A DNA stretch of 42,217 nucleotides from a virus, in the IMG/VR virus record IMGVR_UViG_3300015264_000034, positions 1-42,217 of that record, one strand, 5' to 3'. Below the pieces are notes generated by a model that saw nothing but the letters and a program-made list of their open reading frames with translations, ran no database searches and was not told the origin of the DNA. This document shows, one piece after another, positions 14,785 to 22,835 of this stretch (position 1 is the stretch's first letter; each line of letters starts with the position of its first letter). A program made the position numbers and the translations under genes.

Positions 14785-16119
14785 TTACTTCTGGCACTCC
14801 GCGACGACGAACGCTTGCGGGTATTTCAGCGTGACGTCGGTCAGCATGAACGTCGTTAGCTCGATCATGCCCTGCTTTTTGAGCCGGTACGGATCGACGA
14901 TCAGCTCGAAGCCGCTTCCCCACATCCCGATCACCATCATCGCGAACACGCCCAGGATGAGCGCGTGATTGTTCGACGTGGTTCCGCGGACCTGGACCTT
15001 CGGGACCTGGTTCGAGGACCGCGCGGTGTAACCCGACACGGTGTCGTTGTCTGCCCAAACCGGGAGCGCGATCGTGTTCGCGAGGCGCGCGGTCAGCTTG
15101 AGGAGCGATTTGATTCCCGGCGTCGTGAGCCATCCCGGATCGCCGAGCTGATCGGCGTTCACGTCCTCGAGATCCTCGATGATGTGAACGATGTCGCTGT
15201 AGGTCGGTTGCGCTCCGTTGGCGACGTCGTTCTCGAGGATGAACGACTGAACGCCGGTCGTGTGCATGATGCCGACGGGGTTGTTTCCGCCGGTCGCGCC
15301 TGAGATCGCCGCCAAGTCGAGAGCGAGCGCCATATCGCGAGCAAGATCCGCGCGGACGAGACCGTCGACGTCGACGACCGCTTGCGCGAGTAATTGCCGC
15401 GAATAGCTCGAGCTGGACTGGTAGGTTTTCGGCGAGCTCGGGATCTGACCGAGCGTCAGATTCGAGTCGGCGACGTCCGAGCCGGGATTCTCTCCGACCC
15501 ATGAGCCCGTCGCCTTGCCGGTTTGTTTCGGATAAGCAACGTTGTCGCGCAACCCGCTTACCGTGACCGCGCCGAGTTCCTTGACGCGCATCCGGTTGTA
15601 CAGGAAGTCGATGAACGCGCCGGGTTCGGTGAACTTCAGCTCGAGACCAGTCGTCGCGGTCGAGGAGTCGAGACCCGCGCGCTTTGAGAGCGCCTGGACC
15701 GTCTTAAGACTCCACGGCACGAAGAGACCGCCGTGAGTTTCCTCGCGGTGATTCTTCTCGATCGTCCGCGAGATCTCGATCTCGAGACAATTTTCGGGCT
15801 CGCCGCGCTCTCCATCCTGATGCATCGCCGCGGCCAATGTCAGGATGCCGCGCGCGAGGTTGTATTCCCTGTCCTCTTTTTCGCTGAGGACGATTTCGTC
15901 GCGGTGTTCTGATGCCGCGCCGGTTGTGTTGCGTCTTCCATTGCGCGCCTCTACATCTGCGAGGATCAGAGCGGAAACGGCGTCGACCGACCGTCCCTCT
16001 GTGATCCACGTCGCGACGCGCTCGTGATCGATGCCGTGACGCTTGCCGAGATTCATAACCTCGGTAGCGACGCCGCGGGCATCTAGGATCGCCTGAGCAT
16101 TGCTCGTTTCCGTTGCCAT
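14785..16119 (-). CDS. Major capsid protein from internal start (alternative product)
   Basis: ATG 16119 lies in frame inside the fusion gene at codon 256, exactly where the capsid part begins (MATETSNAQAILDARG). It is preceded by GGAGGAAA (16125-16132) with 5-base spacing, one of the best Shine-Dalgarno sites in the window. Translation from here would give a 444-residue capsid protein without the protease. This would let the phage make many capsid subunits and few protease-capsid fusions from one message. Confidence 0.6.
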   Translation of the reverse strand: MATETSNAQAILDARGVATEVMNLGKRHGIDHERVATWITEGRSVDAVSALILADVEARNGRRNTTGAASEHRDEIVLSEKEDREYNLARGILTLAAAMHQDGERGEPENCLEIEISRTIEKNHREETHGGLFVPWSLKTVQALSKRAGLDSSTATTGLELKFTEPGAFIDFLYNRMRVKELGAVTVSGLRDNVAYPKQTGKATGSWVGENPGSDVADSNLTLGQIPSSPKTYQSSSSYSRQLLAQAVVDVDGLVRADLARDMALALDLAAISGATGGNNPVGIMHTTGVQSFILENDVANGAQPTYSDIVHIIEDLEDVNADQLGDPGWLTTPGIKSLLKLTARLANTIALPVWADNDTVSGYTARSSNQVPKVQVRGTTSNNHALILGVFAMMVIGMWGSGFELIVDPYRLKKQGMIELTTFMLTDVTLKYPQAFVVAECQK

Positions 16120-16884
16120 TCTGCTTTCCTCCGTTGAAGTTACGGCCGGTTGACCGGCCGCTGGTTCTAAGCTGCGAACATGTACGGGGAATCCGCGCTC
16201 CCCCGCTTTTCGGTTATGCCCGACTGAGGGATCAGCCGGGACCGCGACCGAACTTGCTTCCATCGGCGTCCATTTCGTCGCCCGGTAGGTGTCGGGACCG
16301 TCCTTTTCCATCTTCTCGAGGACGTACTCGTCGACGCTGTAGCCGACCGAAATGTACTTCCGGATTCCATCGACGACGTCGCGCTTGATGTCTTGCGCTT
16401 TTGCGTTCCTGGAAAACTGGACGACGCCGCGGAGGACCTTGTCCTTCCCGAGCGTCACGTCGTTCACGATCCCGACGATGTCCCTGGTCCCGTGGGAATC
16501 GAGGAATGAGATCCCTTGCTTCGCTCGACTCATGTCGACGGATCCCGGCGAGTGATCGAGGATCTCGATCACTCCCCAGCGCTTAACCGGGAACTCGCTC
16601 GAGATCGAGATCGCGAACCGATCCTCGTCGGCGCCCTCGTCCGCGGGGTCGTCCTCTTCCGCTTCCTCGGGATCGTCATCCGGTCCGGTTGCGTCGCCGG
16701 CGTCGGCTTTCTTTTTGCGACGCTCGATGTTCGCGGCGACCTTGTCGGCCTTGAGCCGACGCGCTTTCTTCGGGAGCTTTTTGAACTCGGTTACCTGAAA
16801 CTCGCGAGTCTGCATCGGTAGGACTTCGCCGTCCTGGACCGGCGTCGTTCTGATTTCGATCTCTGGAATTACAGTCGTAGCCAT
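14785..16884 (-). CDS. Fused prohead protease and HK97-fold major capsid protein
   Basis: A single 699-residue frame. Residues of about 85-225 form a U35-type prohead serine protease: GISFLDSHGTRDIVGIV carries the likely catalytic His, and RKYISVGYSVDEYV carries the likely Ser. Residues of about 256-699 are an HK97-fold capsid protein, with a delta-like helical segment, then LFVPWSLKTVQALSKRAGLD, SWVGENPGSDVADSN and a C-terminal FELIVDPYRLKKQGMIELT. Highly charged KKxKAD and acidic stretches precede the protease. The start ATG 16884 follows the portal stop, with GGAGCTG. An internal ATG at 16119 has its own strong ribosome site, so free capsid protein may also be made. The protease would cut the scaffold part during maturation. 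Confidence 0.9.
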   Translation of the reverse strand: MATTVIPEIEIRTTPVQDGEVLPMQTREFQVTEFKKLPKKARRLKADKVAANIERRKKKADAGDATGPDDDPEEAEEDDPADEGADEDRFAISISSEFPVKRWGVIEILDHSPGSVDMSRAKQGISFLDSHGTRDIVGIVNDVTLGKDKVLRGVVQFSRNAKAQDIKRDVVDGIRKYISVGYSVDEYVLEKMEKDGPDTYRATKWTPMEASSVAVPADPSVGHNRKAGERGFPVHVRSLEPAAGQPAVTSTEESRMATETSNAQAILDARGVATEVMNLGKRHGIDHERVATWITEGRSVDAVSALILADVEARNGRRNTTGAASEHRDEIVLSEKEDREYNLARGILTLAAAMHQDGERGEPENCLEIEISRTIEKNHREETHGGLFVPWSLKTVQALSKRAGLDSSTATTGLELKFTEPGAFIDFLYNRMRVKELGAVTVSGLRDNVAYPKQTGKATGSWVGENPGSDVADSNLTLGQIPSSPKTYQSSSSYSRQLLAQAVVDVDGLVRADLARDMALALDLAAISGATGGNNPVGIMHTTGVQSFILENDVANGAQPTYSDIVHIIEDLEDVNADQLGDPGWLTTPGIKSLLKLTARLANTIALPVWADNDTVSGYTARSSNQVPKVQVRGTTSNNHALILGVFAMMVIGMWGSGFELIVDPYRLKKQGMIELTTFMLTDVTLKYPQAFVVAECQK
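16125..16132 (-). promoter_or_regulatory. Internal Shine-Dalgarno site for capsid protein
   Basis: GGAGGAAA on the minus strand, five bases (GCAGA) before an in-frame ATG at the protease/capsid junction. Its strength and exact placement argue against chance. Confidence 0.6.
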
Positions 16885-18456
16885 CTAGTCAGCTCCTATA
16901 ACCGCGAGATTGGTTTTCTTACTGTCGGCCGCGCCGCCGGATGGTTCGTCGTCTTTGTTGTCCTCGGTCGACTGATCGACCGGCGCGCCGGTTGGTTTGG
17001 TTGCGCTCGGGAGCGTGAGATCGAGATCGAGCTCCTCGGCGAGAGTTTCTTCCTCGGAGATCTGCTCGAACACTTCCTCGATGTCCTCGCCCGTTTCCGA
17101 AACAATCGAGTCGCGACTCTTGAGACGAGCGCCGATCGCGAGGACCGCGGCCTGGACGTCCTTAAGCGGGTCGACCCATTGCCATCCCCGCGGTTCCCAC
17201 TTCCCGGCCTTGAACTTTTCCGGATCCCGCGAGTCGAGCTTGAGCGCTCCCGAGAGCAAAGAGAACGAGAGAAAGTCGAACATCACGGGCTCGCAAAGCG
17301 ACTCGATGAGCCAAGACTGATCGCGCTTCCACTGATCGCGCTCGATCAGGAGTCCGGACCGCATCGAAGAGTAATTGACGCCGACCAGGTCGGACGCGAG
17401 AGCGTTGTACGAGACGCCGAGCCCGGTCGCGATTTGCCGGAGCACAGTAACGACGAAATTCGGGAAAGCGCTAGAGGGGTGATCGGGGTTCCAAGAGACG
17501 AACTTCATTCCAGGGGGAAGCGTCTCGATCGTGCCCGGACTCGCGTCGAACGTGTATTTCCGATCGGGGTTCGGATCCTCATAAGTCTCGGCGTCGACGT
17601 GCTCGAGCCATCCCATCTTTGCGGCGCCCGTGCGCGCGGCGACGAGCTCGGCCTCGATGTACCCCTCGAGCATTCGGAGCTGCATCATCACGGCATGGAA
17701 CCAGGTAACGCCGCGGGTTTGCGAGACGCGCTCGACGTCGTAGAGATGGATGATGTCCTCGGCCGGGATCCGCTCGCGCAAGAGCGAACCGCCGATATCC
17801 GAAGGATGTCCGGGGTAAATGTAATAGGCGACCGGCCGACCCCACTTGTCGACCTCGACGCCGAGACGGATCTCGTTTCCATCTTTCGACGGTGGAACGT
17901 TGTACAAGTGATCGACCTGATCGGCGTCGATGAGCTGGAGAGCGAAGCGGTATTTATTGCCGCGGAACCCGCCGACCTTGCGGATGAAAACCTCGCCATC
18001 GGTCGCGACGTTCCTGGTGACGAGATCCTGGAGCGCTCTCCAGGAGAGTTTCCCGTCGACGGTGCAATTCCCTTTCTTACACCAGTCATCCCACGCGACC
18101 GTGATCGCGTCGTTGATTTGTTTGGAGAGCTTGCCGTCGTTGTTCCGAACCTGGGGACGGTAGCCGATCCCTTTGTGACCGACGACGTTCGCGGCGAGGA
18201 GATTGAGGAAGTTTTTCGCGACGGGGTTGTTTCGCGAGAGCTCGCGGCCGCGGGCTCTGAGGAGTCGTAAATTCCCGCGGATTTCCTGATCGGCCGAAAG
18301 GATCGTCGCGATCCAATCGAGCGTTAGCCTGGTCCCCGCGGCGCCGCTGTAGACGGTCGCGTTCGACCTCGAGAGCGTGAGACCGATCGAGGATCCGACC
18401 GCTAAAACTGCCTTGCGAGCGACTCGGCTGATCCAGGTCCCGCGCGGTTTGCTCAT
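16885..18456 (-). CDS. Portal protein, lambda family
   Basis: A 523-residue protein. The start overlaps the upstream gene by 4 bp, and the stop is adjacent to the protease-capsid start. The sequence has the hallmarks of lambda gpB-like portals: RGRELSRNNPVAKNFLNLLA near residue 70, then VVGHKGIGYRPQ, ATDGEVFIRK, RIPAEDIIHLYDVERVSQTR around residue 230, and GVSYNALASDLVGVNYSSMR. The C-terminal tail is acidic and low in complexity. It forms the dodecameric ring at the packaging vertex, working with the GpA-type terminase. Confidence 0.92.
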   Translation of the reverse strand: MSKPRGTWISRVARKAVLAVGSSIGLTLSRSNATVYSGAAGTRLTLDWIATILSADQEIRGNLRLLRARGRELSRNNPVAKNFLNLLAANVVGHKGIGYRPQVRNNDGKLSKQINDAITVAWDDWCKKGNCTVDGKLSWRALQDLVTRNVATDGEVFIRKVGGFRGNKYRFALQLIDADQVDHLYNVPPSKDGNEIRLGVEVDKWGRPVAYYIYPGHPSDIGGSLLRERIPAEDIIHLYDVERVSQTRGVTWFHAVMMQLRMLEGYIEAELVAARTGAAKMGWLEHVDAETYEDPNPDRKYTFDASPGTIETLPPGMKFVSWNPDHPSSAFPNFVVTVLRQIATGLGVSYNALASDLVGVNYSSMRSGLLIERDQWKRDQSWLIESLCEPVMFDFLSFSLLSGALKLDSRDPEKFKAGKWEPRGWQWVDPLKDVQAAVLAIGARLKSRDSIVSETGEDIEEVFEQISEEETLAEELDLDLTLPSATKPTGAPVDQSTEDNKDDEPSGGAADSKKTNLAVIGAD

Positions 18457-19070
18457 AGTCCGTTCCCCGTGACGTCGACCCAGGTCGGGGGGAACGTCGG
18501 ATCTTCCGGTTCGTTTCTAAACGTGATGAGGACCGGAGCCCCGAGCTGACCGGGATTCTGCATTCTCCAGAGCTTCGCTTTGTAGTAGCCGCGGAACTGC
18601 AAAAGCTCTTTGGGAGTGATCTTCGTGATCGAGCGGCCGGCGATCTGATAACTGAGCATTCCCGCGGTGAGTTGGCCCTCGATCGCGGCCTCGATGATCG
18701 TGAGGGTCCGTTCTACGTGCGAAATGTAGGCGCCGGCCGACGCGGTCCGGACGTTGCCCTCGATTAAAAGTTGCTGGAGATCCCGAGTCGGATGGACTTC
18801 CTCGGACGTTCCGGAATTGATAAGAACCTCGTCGACGGTGTAGCGACCAGGCGCGACGGAAGCGGTTAAAGACGCGGCGAGAACGATGTCGAAAGAGTTG
18901 CCGTCGGGGTTGATCTCCGCGGGTTGGTTGAAGATGTTCGAGGCGCCGTTCGCGTAAAACGTGTATGCCCAACCCGCCGACGCCTGAAAGTCGTCGAACG
19001 ATCGATGGAACTTGACCGTCGTCCCGGCGACCATGATCGTCGGGACCTCATCCGGGATGATTGGTGGCAT
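18453..19070 (-). CDS. Head-region protein between cargo cassette and portal
   Basis: A 205-residue protein starting at ATG 19070 behind GGAAG, the first gene after the terminator at 19142-19171. The N-terminal half is beta-rich (TTVKFHRSFDDFQASAGWAY, then ANGASN). The C-terminal half contains MLSYQIAGRSITKITPKELL followed by FRGYYKAKLWR, a helical pattern seen in small gpW-like joining proteins encoded just before lambda-type portals. It could thus be a two-domain head-tail joining or head-completion protein. Function is inferred from place and this pattern only. Confidence 0.55.
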   Translation of the reverse strand: MPPIIPDEVPTIMVAGTTVKFHRSFDDFQASAGWAYTFYANGASNIFNQPAEINPDGNSFDIVLAASLTASVAPGRYTVDEVLINSGTSEEVHPTRDLQQLLIEGNVRTASAGAYISHVERTLTIIEAAIEGQLTAGMLSYQIAGRSITKITPKELLQFRGYYKAKLWRMQNPGQLGAPVLITFRNEPEDPTFPPTWVDVTGNGL

Positions 19071-19141
19071 GTACTTCCGAAGCTATCCCGACCTCAGCGA
19101 AAGGATTTAGAGGTTTGACTTCGGAATGGTACCGATGTAAC

Positions 19142-19171
19142 AAAAAAACGGCCCGTCATCTGGACGAGCCG
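19142..19171 (-). terminator. Rho-independent terminator after cargo cassette
   Basis: On the minus strand CGGCTCGTC-CAGAT-GACGGGCCG forms a 9-bp stem with one T-G pair and a 5-nt loop, followed directly by TTTTTTT. It sits 47 bp past the stop of the zinc-finger gene and before the head genes. It is the clearest terminator on the gene strand of the window. Confidence 0.85.
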
Positions 19172-19217
19172 CAAGGGAAAATGCTTTCGAGGATGCGCTA
19201 GATTGTAGCGGTTTTCC

Positions 19218-19391
19218 TCAAGGTTTTCCGCTCCTGTTGAAAAAGGTCCTCGAGCGGCGCCGCATCCGCTTCCGTTGCTCGACCGCGTGCGCGAGGCAAA
19301 GCGTCTTGTAGAACGTGAGTTTCGCGCCGCACCAGCAAAGACCCTGAGCCTTGCGCTCGCGCGACCATCGGGTTTGACGGGGTTCCCTCAA
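19218..19391 (-). CDS. Small zinc-finger-like protein, TTG start
   Basis: A 57-residue basic protein. The start is TTG 19391 in a TTGA overlap with the stop of the peptidase gene, the same coupling used by its neighbours with ATG or GTG. It contains GLCWCGAKLTF and TLCLAHAVEQRKRMRRR, a C-x-C plus C-x2-H arrangement likely to bind zinc, with an Arg/Lys-rich helix after it. It is the last gene of the cassette. It may bind nucleic acid; nothing more can be said. Confidence 0.55.
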   Translation of the reverse strand: MREPRQTRWSRERKAQGLCWCGAKLTFYKTLCLAHAVEQRKRMRRRSRTFFNRSGKP

Positions 19392-19951
19392 GACTTCCGC
19401 CCGCTGCCTTCCCCCGCGATCGCCGCTTGTTCCCGATCGAAAAAGCTCGGATCGAACCGGACTCGAGCGCTGTCTTTCCAGCGAAGGATCCGGACGTGAC
19501 CTTGGAACCAGGGATCGGTCGCCGGTTTGCTTTTGAGCTGATAAGTCGCAATGAAACCGCGGCGATTGTCGGAATCGATCCAGGTCCCCGAGCCCTCGAA
19601 CGCCGCGACATGAGCACCCTGGAAACGAGGGTTTGATCCCTGAAACGCCGCTATGTCGCCGGGTCGGAGGACCGCTTCGTCGATCGCGTTGCGATCGCGG
19701 AGCTCGGCGACGATCTCGAGGTTCCCTTCGCCGGCGTACATCTGACGCTCGGTCAAAAACGCTTCGCCGTGCGCGTTGGTGAGGAAGCCCGAGCAATTGA
19801 AAGCGTAGTAGCCGCGCGAGCTCCAGCCCTTGAGGACCTCGAGCCGAGCGAGGTATCCGCCGGGGGTTGGGATGAACGCGCGCGTCGAGTAGGCGATCGA
19901 CGTGAGCGAGGCGAACATCACGAGCGCTAGGACCGCGATTGTTTTGCTCAC
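19388..19951 (-). CDS. Secreted NlpC/P60-like peptidase
   Basis: A 187-residue protein starting at GTG 19951 (GTGA overlap with the upstream gene). The first 20 residues (SKTIAVLALVMFASLTSIA) are a signal peptide or membrane anchor. The catalytic pattern of NlpC/P60-like cysteine peptidases is present: AFNCSGFLTNA with Cys 53, LRPGDIAAF, and QGAHVAAFEG with His 114, followed by Asp 126/128. Such enzymes cut peptide bonds in cell-wall peptides. It is not in the lysis region and is exported by signal peptide, so it may alter the host wall rather than lyse it. Its co-transcribed partner is also secreted. Fold assignment is likely; target unknown. Confidence 0.68.
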   Translation of the reverse strand: MSKTIAVLALVMFASLTSIAYSTRAFIPTPGGYLARLEVLKGWSSRGYYAFNCSGFLTNAHGEAFLTERQMYAGEGNLEIVAELRDRNAIDEAVLRPGDIAAFQGSNPRFQGAHVAAFEGSGTWIDSDNRRGFIATYQLKSKPATDPWFQGHVRILRWKDSARVRFDPSFFDREQAAIAGEGSGRKS

Positions 19952-20469
19952 TTGGCATCGACTCCGAAGTCGTAACCGACTGGACTGAAACCGGCCGCGA
20001 GGAAAAACTCGCCCGCGGGAAGGTCGCCGGCCGGCGAGATCTCGAGCATGTCGCCGTTGCGCGTGACCGTGATCGGGATGAGCTTGCTCTCGTCGAATCC
20101 GACCCTCGAGTTCCCCGTCCAGGCGCCGACCTTGCCGACGCGGATCTCGCGGCGATCGGCCTTTTGATCCATGCGGACCAGGACGACGTCGCGCTCCGAG
20201 ACCGCTTGGTTCGCGCGGATCTTGTAGACCAGGCGCGGCCGAGCTGAGACGCGGATCGGAGCCTGAGCTCCAGAGAACTCCCAAACGACCGACGGCATCA
20301 CGCCGGGGATGAAAGCGCTCTTTGCGACGCTTCGGGTCGAGACCGCGGCCGTCGCTGCGTGTTCCATCTTGACCAGCGCGCCGGCGCGATCGACGTACAT
20401 TCCGGGAGCATCCTGAGCGAACGCGACCGAGCCGAGGAGGACGACAAAGGCAACGAGAGCGCGGTTCAT
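19948..20469 (-). CDS. Secreted protein of bacterial type (cargo)
   Basis: A 173-residue protein starting MNRALVAFVVLLGSVAFAQD, a clear signal peptide with a likely cut after the AFA motif. The mature part has RPRLVYKI, DVVLVRMDQKADRREIRVGK, ITVTRNGDMLEISPAGDLPA and closes GYDFGV. From memory this pattern resembles a beta domain common in secreted proteins of Acidobacteriota and is not a usual virion protein. It overlaps the genes on both sides by 4 bp. The earlier ATG at 20511 would place extra residues before the signal peptide, so 20469 is preferred. Possible roles include surface change or exclusion of other phages; all are inference. Confidence 0.7.
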   Translation of the reverse strand: MNRALVAFVVLLGSVAFAQDAPGMYVDRAGALVKMEHAATAAVSTRSVAKSAFIPGVMPSVVWEFSGAQAPIRVSARPRLVYKIRANQAVSERDVVLVRMDQKADRREIRVGKVGAWTGNSRVGFDESKLIPITVTRNGDMLEISPAGDLPAGEFFLAAGFSPVGYDFGVDAK

Positions 20470-20675
20470 GCTACACGTCCGCGGCGAGGAGCATCGGGAA
20501 GCAAGTTCCAAAAGTTCGCGCCGAGGCGTCCTTCGACGATCTCGTCGATCTTGGTCTCGCCGCCGGTCGGCTCTGGAGCGATCGGCGAGTCGTACTTCGC
20601 GACCATCGCGATCAGGGAATCGAGCATCTCGCCGGTGTAGGCCGTTTGGGGGTTCTTGACCGTTCGCGTTCTCAT
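20466..20675 (-). CDS. Small protein, first gene of cargo cassette
   Basis: A 69-residue soluble protein starting at ATG 20675 with AGGA 10 bases upstream. It contains TGEMLDSLIAMVAKYDSPIA and closes with LPDAPRRGRVA. I recognise no family. It is the first gene after the 183-bp gap behind the large terminase and is coupled by a 4-bp overlap to the secreted protein. Confidence 0.6.
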   Translation of the reverse strand: MRTRTVKNPQTAYTGEMLDSLIAMVAKYDSPIAPEPTGGETKIDEIVEGRLGANFWNLLPDAPRRGRVA

Positions 20676-20778
20676 GTTTTCTTGTCCTCGTCTCGGGAGA
20701 CCTTACCGAATCGCCCGCTGTATTGCTCTACTGGATTGACCCTAGATTACGCCCGCCCCCGCGGACGGAGCAAGGAAA

Positions 20779-20795
20779 ATCATAGTGCTCACTAT
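20779..20795 (-). promoter_or_regulatory. Operator-like palindrome over -10-like element
   Basis: ATAGTG-CT-CACTAT (20782-20795) is a perfect inverted repeat. On the minus strand its end overlaps TATGAT (20784-20779), five of six bases of a sigma-70 -10 box. No good -35 box lies 16-18 bases upstream, so if this is a promoter it may need an activator or act as a repressor-controlled weak promoter. The distance to ATG 20675 is about 100 bp. Confidence 0.35.
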
Positions 20796-20823
20796 TACGA
20801 AAGACGCATTCCGCGATTACCTG

Positions 20824-20848
20824 AGAACGGCCCGAAATAGCCCGTTCT
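20824..20848. promoter_or_regulatory. Hairpin after large terminase gene
   Basis: AGAACGG and CCGTTCT pair with an 11-nt loop, 10 bases past the terminase stop. A T5 run lies on the plus-strand side seven bases beyond the stem, so as a terminator it would fit the plus strand better. On the minus strand it may act as an RNA end or processing structure. Confidence 0.4.
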
Positions 20849-20858
20849 GACCCCCTTT

Positions 20859-22835
20859 TTACCAGCTCTTGACCCATCCCGAAGTGCCTCGGAGGTTCCT
20901 CAGCGGGTTACTTCTGGGGGGTTCCGGGGTGTCCTCGACCTGGTCGTCGGGTTCGGGCTCGGGATCCGCGCGCTCGACGTCCGGGGGCATGCCCAGCTCC
21001 TCAGCCATTTCCCCCAGGCGACGGAGCTTCCACGCCGGGACCGTGTAGAGCGCCGCGAGCGCATAGACCTCGAGATCGAGCGCCTCGTTCCTCGACCTGG
21101 TTTTGATGTACTCGCGGACCAGGCGCCCGCCTTTCTTCACTCGCCGGACGCGCTTTTCGGCCGTGAGTTGCGCGAGATACTCGTCCGAGATGTCGGTCGG
21201 GAGATGCATGTAGCCGGGAGCAGGTTTCGGGATCTTCATGCGCGCGAAGATCCGGTCCTTCGCCGTGTCGACGCCGAGCGTGTACAGCTTGACGCGGTAG
21301 GAATTGTTTCGAGAGAACTTGCCGAGGATCTCGCGGCCGACCTCGCTCGAGCCCTTGCACGCGAAGATCCGGCGCCGTTGCCGAGCCTTCACAAATTTGT
21401 AAACGTCGTCGGTATTGTGCCCGCCGGAATCGATGAACGTCGCCGAGATCGGAACCTTCCGGCCGCTCTCGTGTTCGAACTCGGTCAGCAAGAACTCGTC
21501 GACGTCGTCCCAAACGTCGGTTTTCCCTGGATCCCCGAAAAATTCTTGATGCCCGATCAGCCAGCTCTCCTCGCCGACGCCCCATCCCTTGACGGCGACC
21601 TCGAGGCGATCGCCCTGGACGTCGACCGCGGCCGTGAGGAGCGCGACGCCGGTCGGGACATCCGCGGGGTATTCCTCGCAACGGCGACGGAGCGCGTGAG
21701 GTTCGAGCGAGTCGCCTTGCTCTTCCCACGCCTCGCCGAGCTTGAGGTTTATGAACGCCTTGATCTTCTCGGGGTTCTTTTCCGTGTTCGCGTCGTGAAA
21801 CTCTTGCGCGAGCGATCTCCAGTTTTGTCGCCACGGCGAATAGAGCGCGTTGATGTAGAACCCGACGATCGGCCGGCCTGGGAACGTCGCGACCCACACG
21901 CCGGCGTCGAGCATGGATTGTTTTCGATACTCCGGGATCCGGCCTTTGCAAGAGACGCAAATATAGGCGACCGACGCGGCGACGACTTGCCCGTCATCGT
22001 CGACGGTGTATTGAAGTCGGTACTCTTTGGCCTCGTCGCGATCTCTCCATCGGAGCGGTTGCATGTGCCCGCATTCCGGACATGGGACAAAGAACTCACG
22101 TTGATCGCTCTTCTCGTAAGCGAGTTCGATCGGCGAGGTCCCTTTCGGTTTCGCCGGTGTCGAGCCCTTCACGATCTTGTAGTTCGCGAATGCATCGGTT
22201 CGCGCCGTTCCGATCGCGATCGGAGATCCCTCGCCCTCGACGTCCAGGGGATAACCGTCGATCTCATCGAAGAGCACGATCGGGACCGGATCCGAGCGGA
22301 GTCCGGAGCCCGCGTTCGCGCCGGTCAGTTTCAAAAAGCCGCCGGGGAATTCTTTGAGCGCGAGCGTATTCCCCGATGCTCTCGAGACGCGATCGCGGAT
22401 CTTCTCATGCAGACACGGCGTCGCCTGGATCATCGGCGTGATTCGTTTTTTTCCGTAGTCCTTCGCGTTGTCGATCGTCGGTTGGACCAGCATGATCGGT
22501 TTCGGATCGACATCGATGTAGTAGCCGACCAGGTTGTTCAAGACGGCGTCGCTGTAACCGATCTGCGCTCCCTTTTGGATCACGACCTCGTGAACCGCGG
22601 GGTTGAGGATCGCGTCCATCATCTCGACCTGAAACTTCTCAGCTCGGAACGGTCCCGGCCGATCGGTCGTCCCTTTGGGCATGACGCGATTTTTCTCGGC
22701 CCACTCCGAGACGGTGAGATCCTCCGGAGGTCGAAAGAGCTCGATCGCTTGCCGGATCCGCTTGCGATAGTTGCGGAGCGCCGCGGGGTCGACCTCGAGC
22801 GGCGCCGGCGCCGGTTTAACTTGAGCCTGGTTCAT
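20859..22835 (-). CDS. terL: Terminase large subunit, GpA family
   Basis: The 658-residue packaging motor. The ATPase part has the Walker-A-like QKGAQIGYSDAV (about residues 87-98) and Walker B IVLFDEIDGYP (about 187-195). A zinc-binding pair PCPECG (252-255) and YICVSCKG (293-296) is typical of the GpA family. The nuclease part has AAVDVQGDRLEV with Asp 405, ATFIDSGGHNTDDV with Asp 469, and later a basic C-terminal region. ATG 22835 is chosen over 22859 because conserved sequence begins there. It overlaps the small subunit gene by 20 bp. The enzyme cuts concatemeric DNA and pumps it through the portal. Confidence 0.95.
   Translation of the reverse strand: MNQAQVKPAPAPLEVDPAALRNYRKRIRQAIELFRPPEDLTVSEWAEKNRVMPKGTTDRPGPFRAEKFQVEMMDAILNPAVHEVVIQKGAQIGYSDAVLNNLVGYYIDVDPKPIMLVQPTIDNAKDYGKKRITPMIQATPCLHEKIRDRVSRASGNTLALKEFPGGFLKLTGANAGSGLRSDPVPIVLFDEIDGYPLDVEGEGSPIAIGTARTDAFANYKIVKGSTPAKPKGTSPIELAYEKSDQREFFVPCPECGHMQPLRWRDRDEAKEYRLQYTVDDDGQVVAASVAYICVSCKGRIPEYRKQSMLDAGVWVATFPGRPIVGFYINALYSPWRQNWRSLAQEFHDANTEKNPEKIKAFINLKLGEAWEEQGDSLEPHALRRRCEEYPADVPTGVALLTAAVDVQGDRLEVAVKGWGVGEESWLIGHQEFFGDPGKTDVWDDVDEFLLTEFEHESGRKVPISATFIDSGGHNTDDVYKFVKARQRRRIFACKGSSEVGREILGKFSRNNSYRVKLYTLGVDTAKDRIFARMKIPKPAPGYMHLPTDISDEYLAQLTAEKRVRRVKKGGRLVREYIKTRSRNEALDLEVYALAALYTVPAWKLRRLGEMAEELGMPPDVERADPEPEPDDQVEDTPEPPRSNPLRNLRGTSGWVKSW

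Larger units (their letters stand above)
20676..20858 (-). other. Non-coding gap between large terminase and cargo cassette
   Basis: This 183-bp stretch holds no convincing ORF. It contains a hairpin just after the terminase stop (20824-20848), a 14-bp palindrome over a -10-like TATGAT (20779-20795), and a GC-rich leader. It is the likely control region of the downstream four-gene cassette. Confidence 0.55.
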
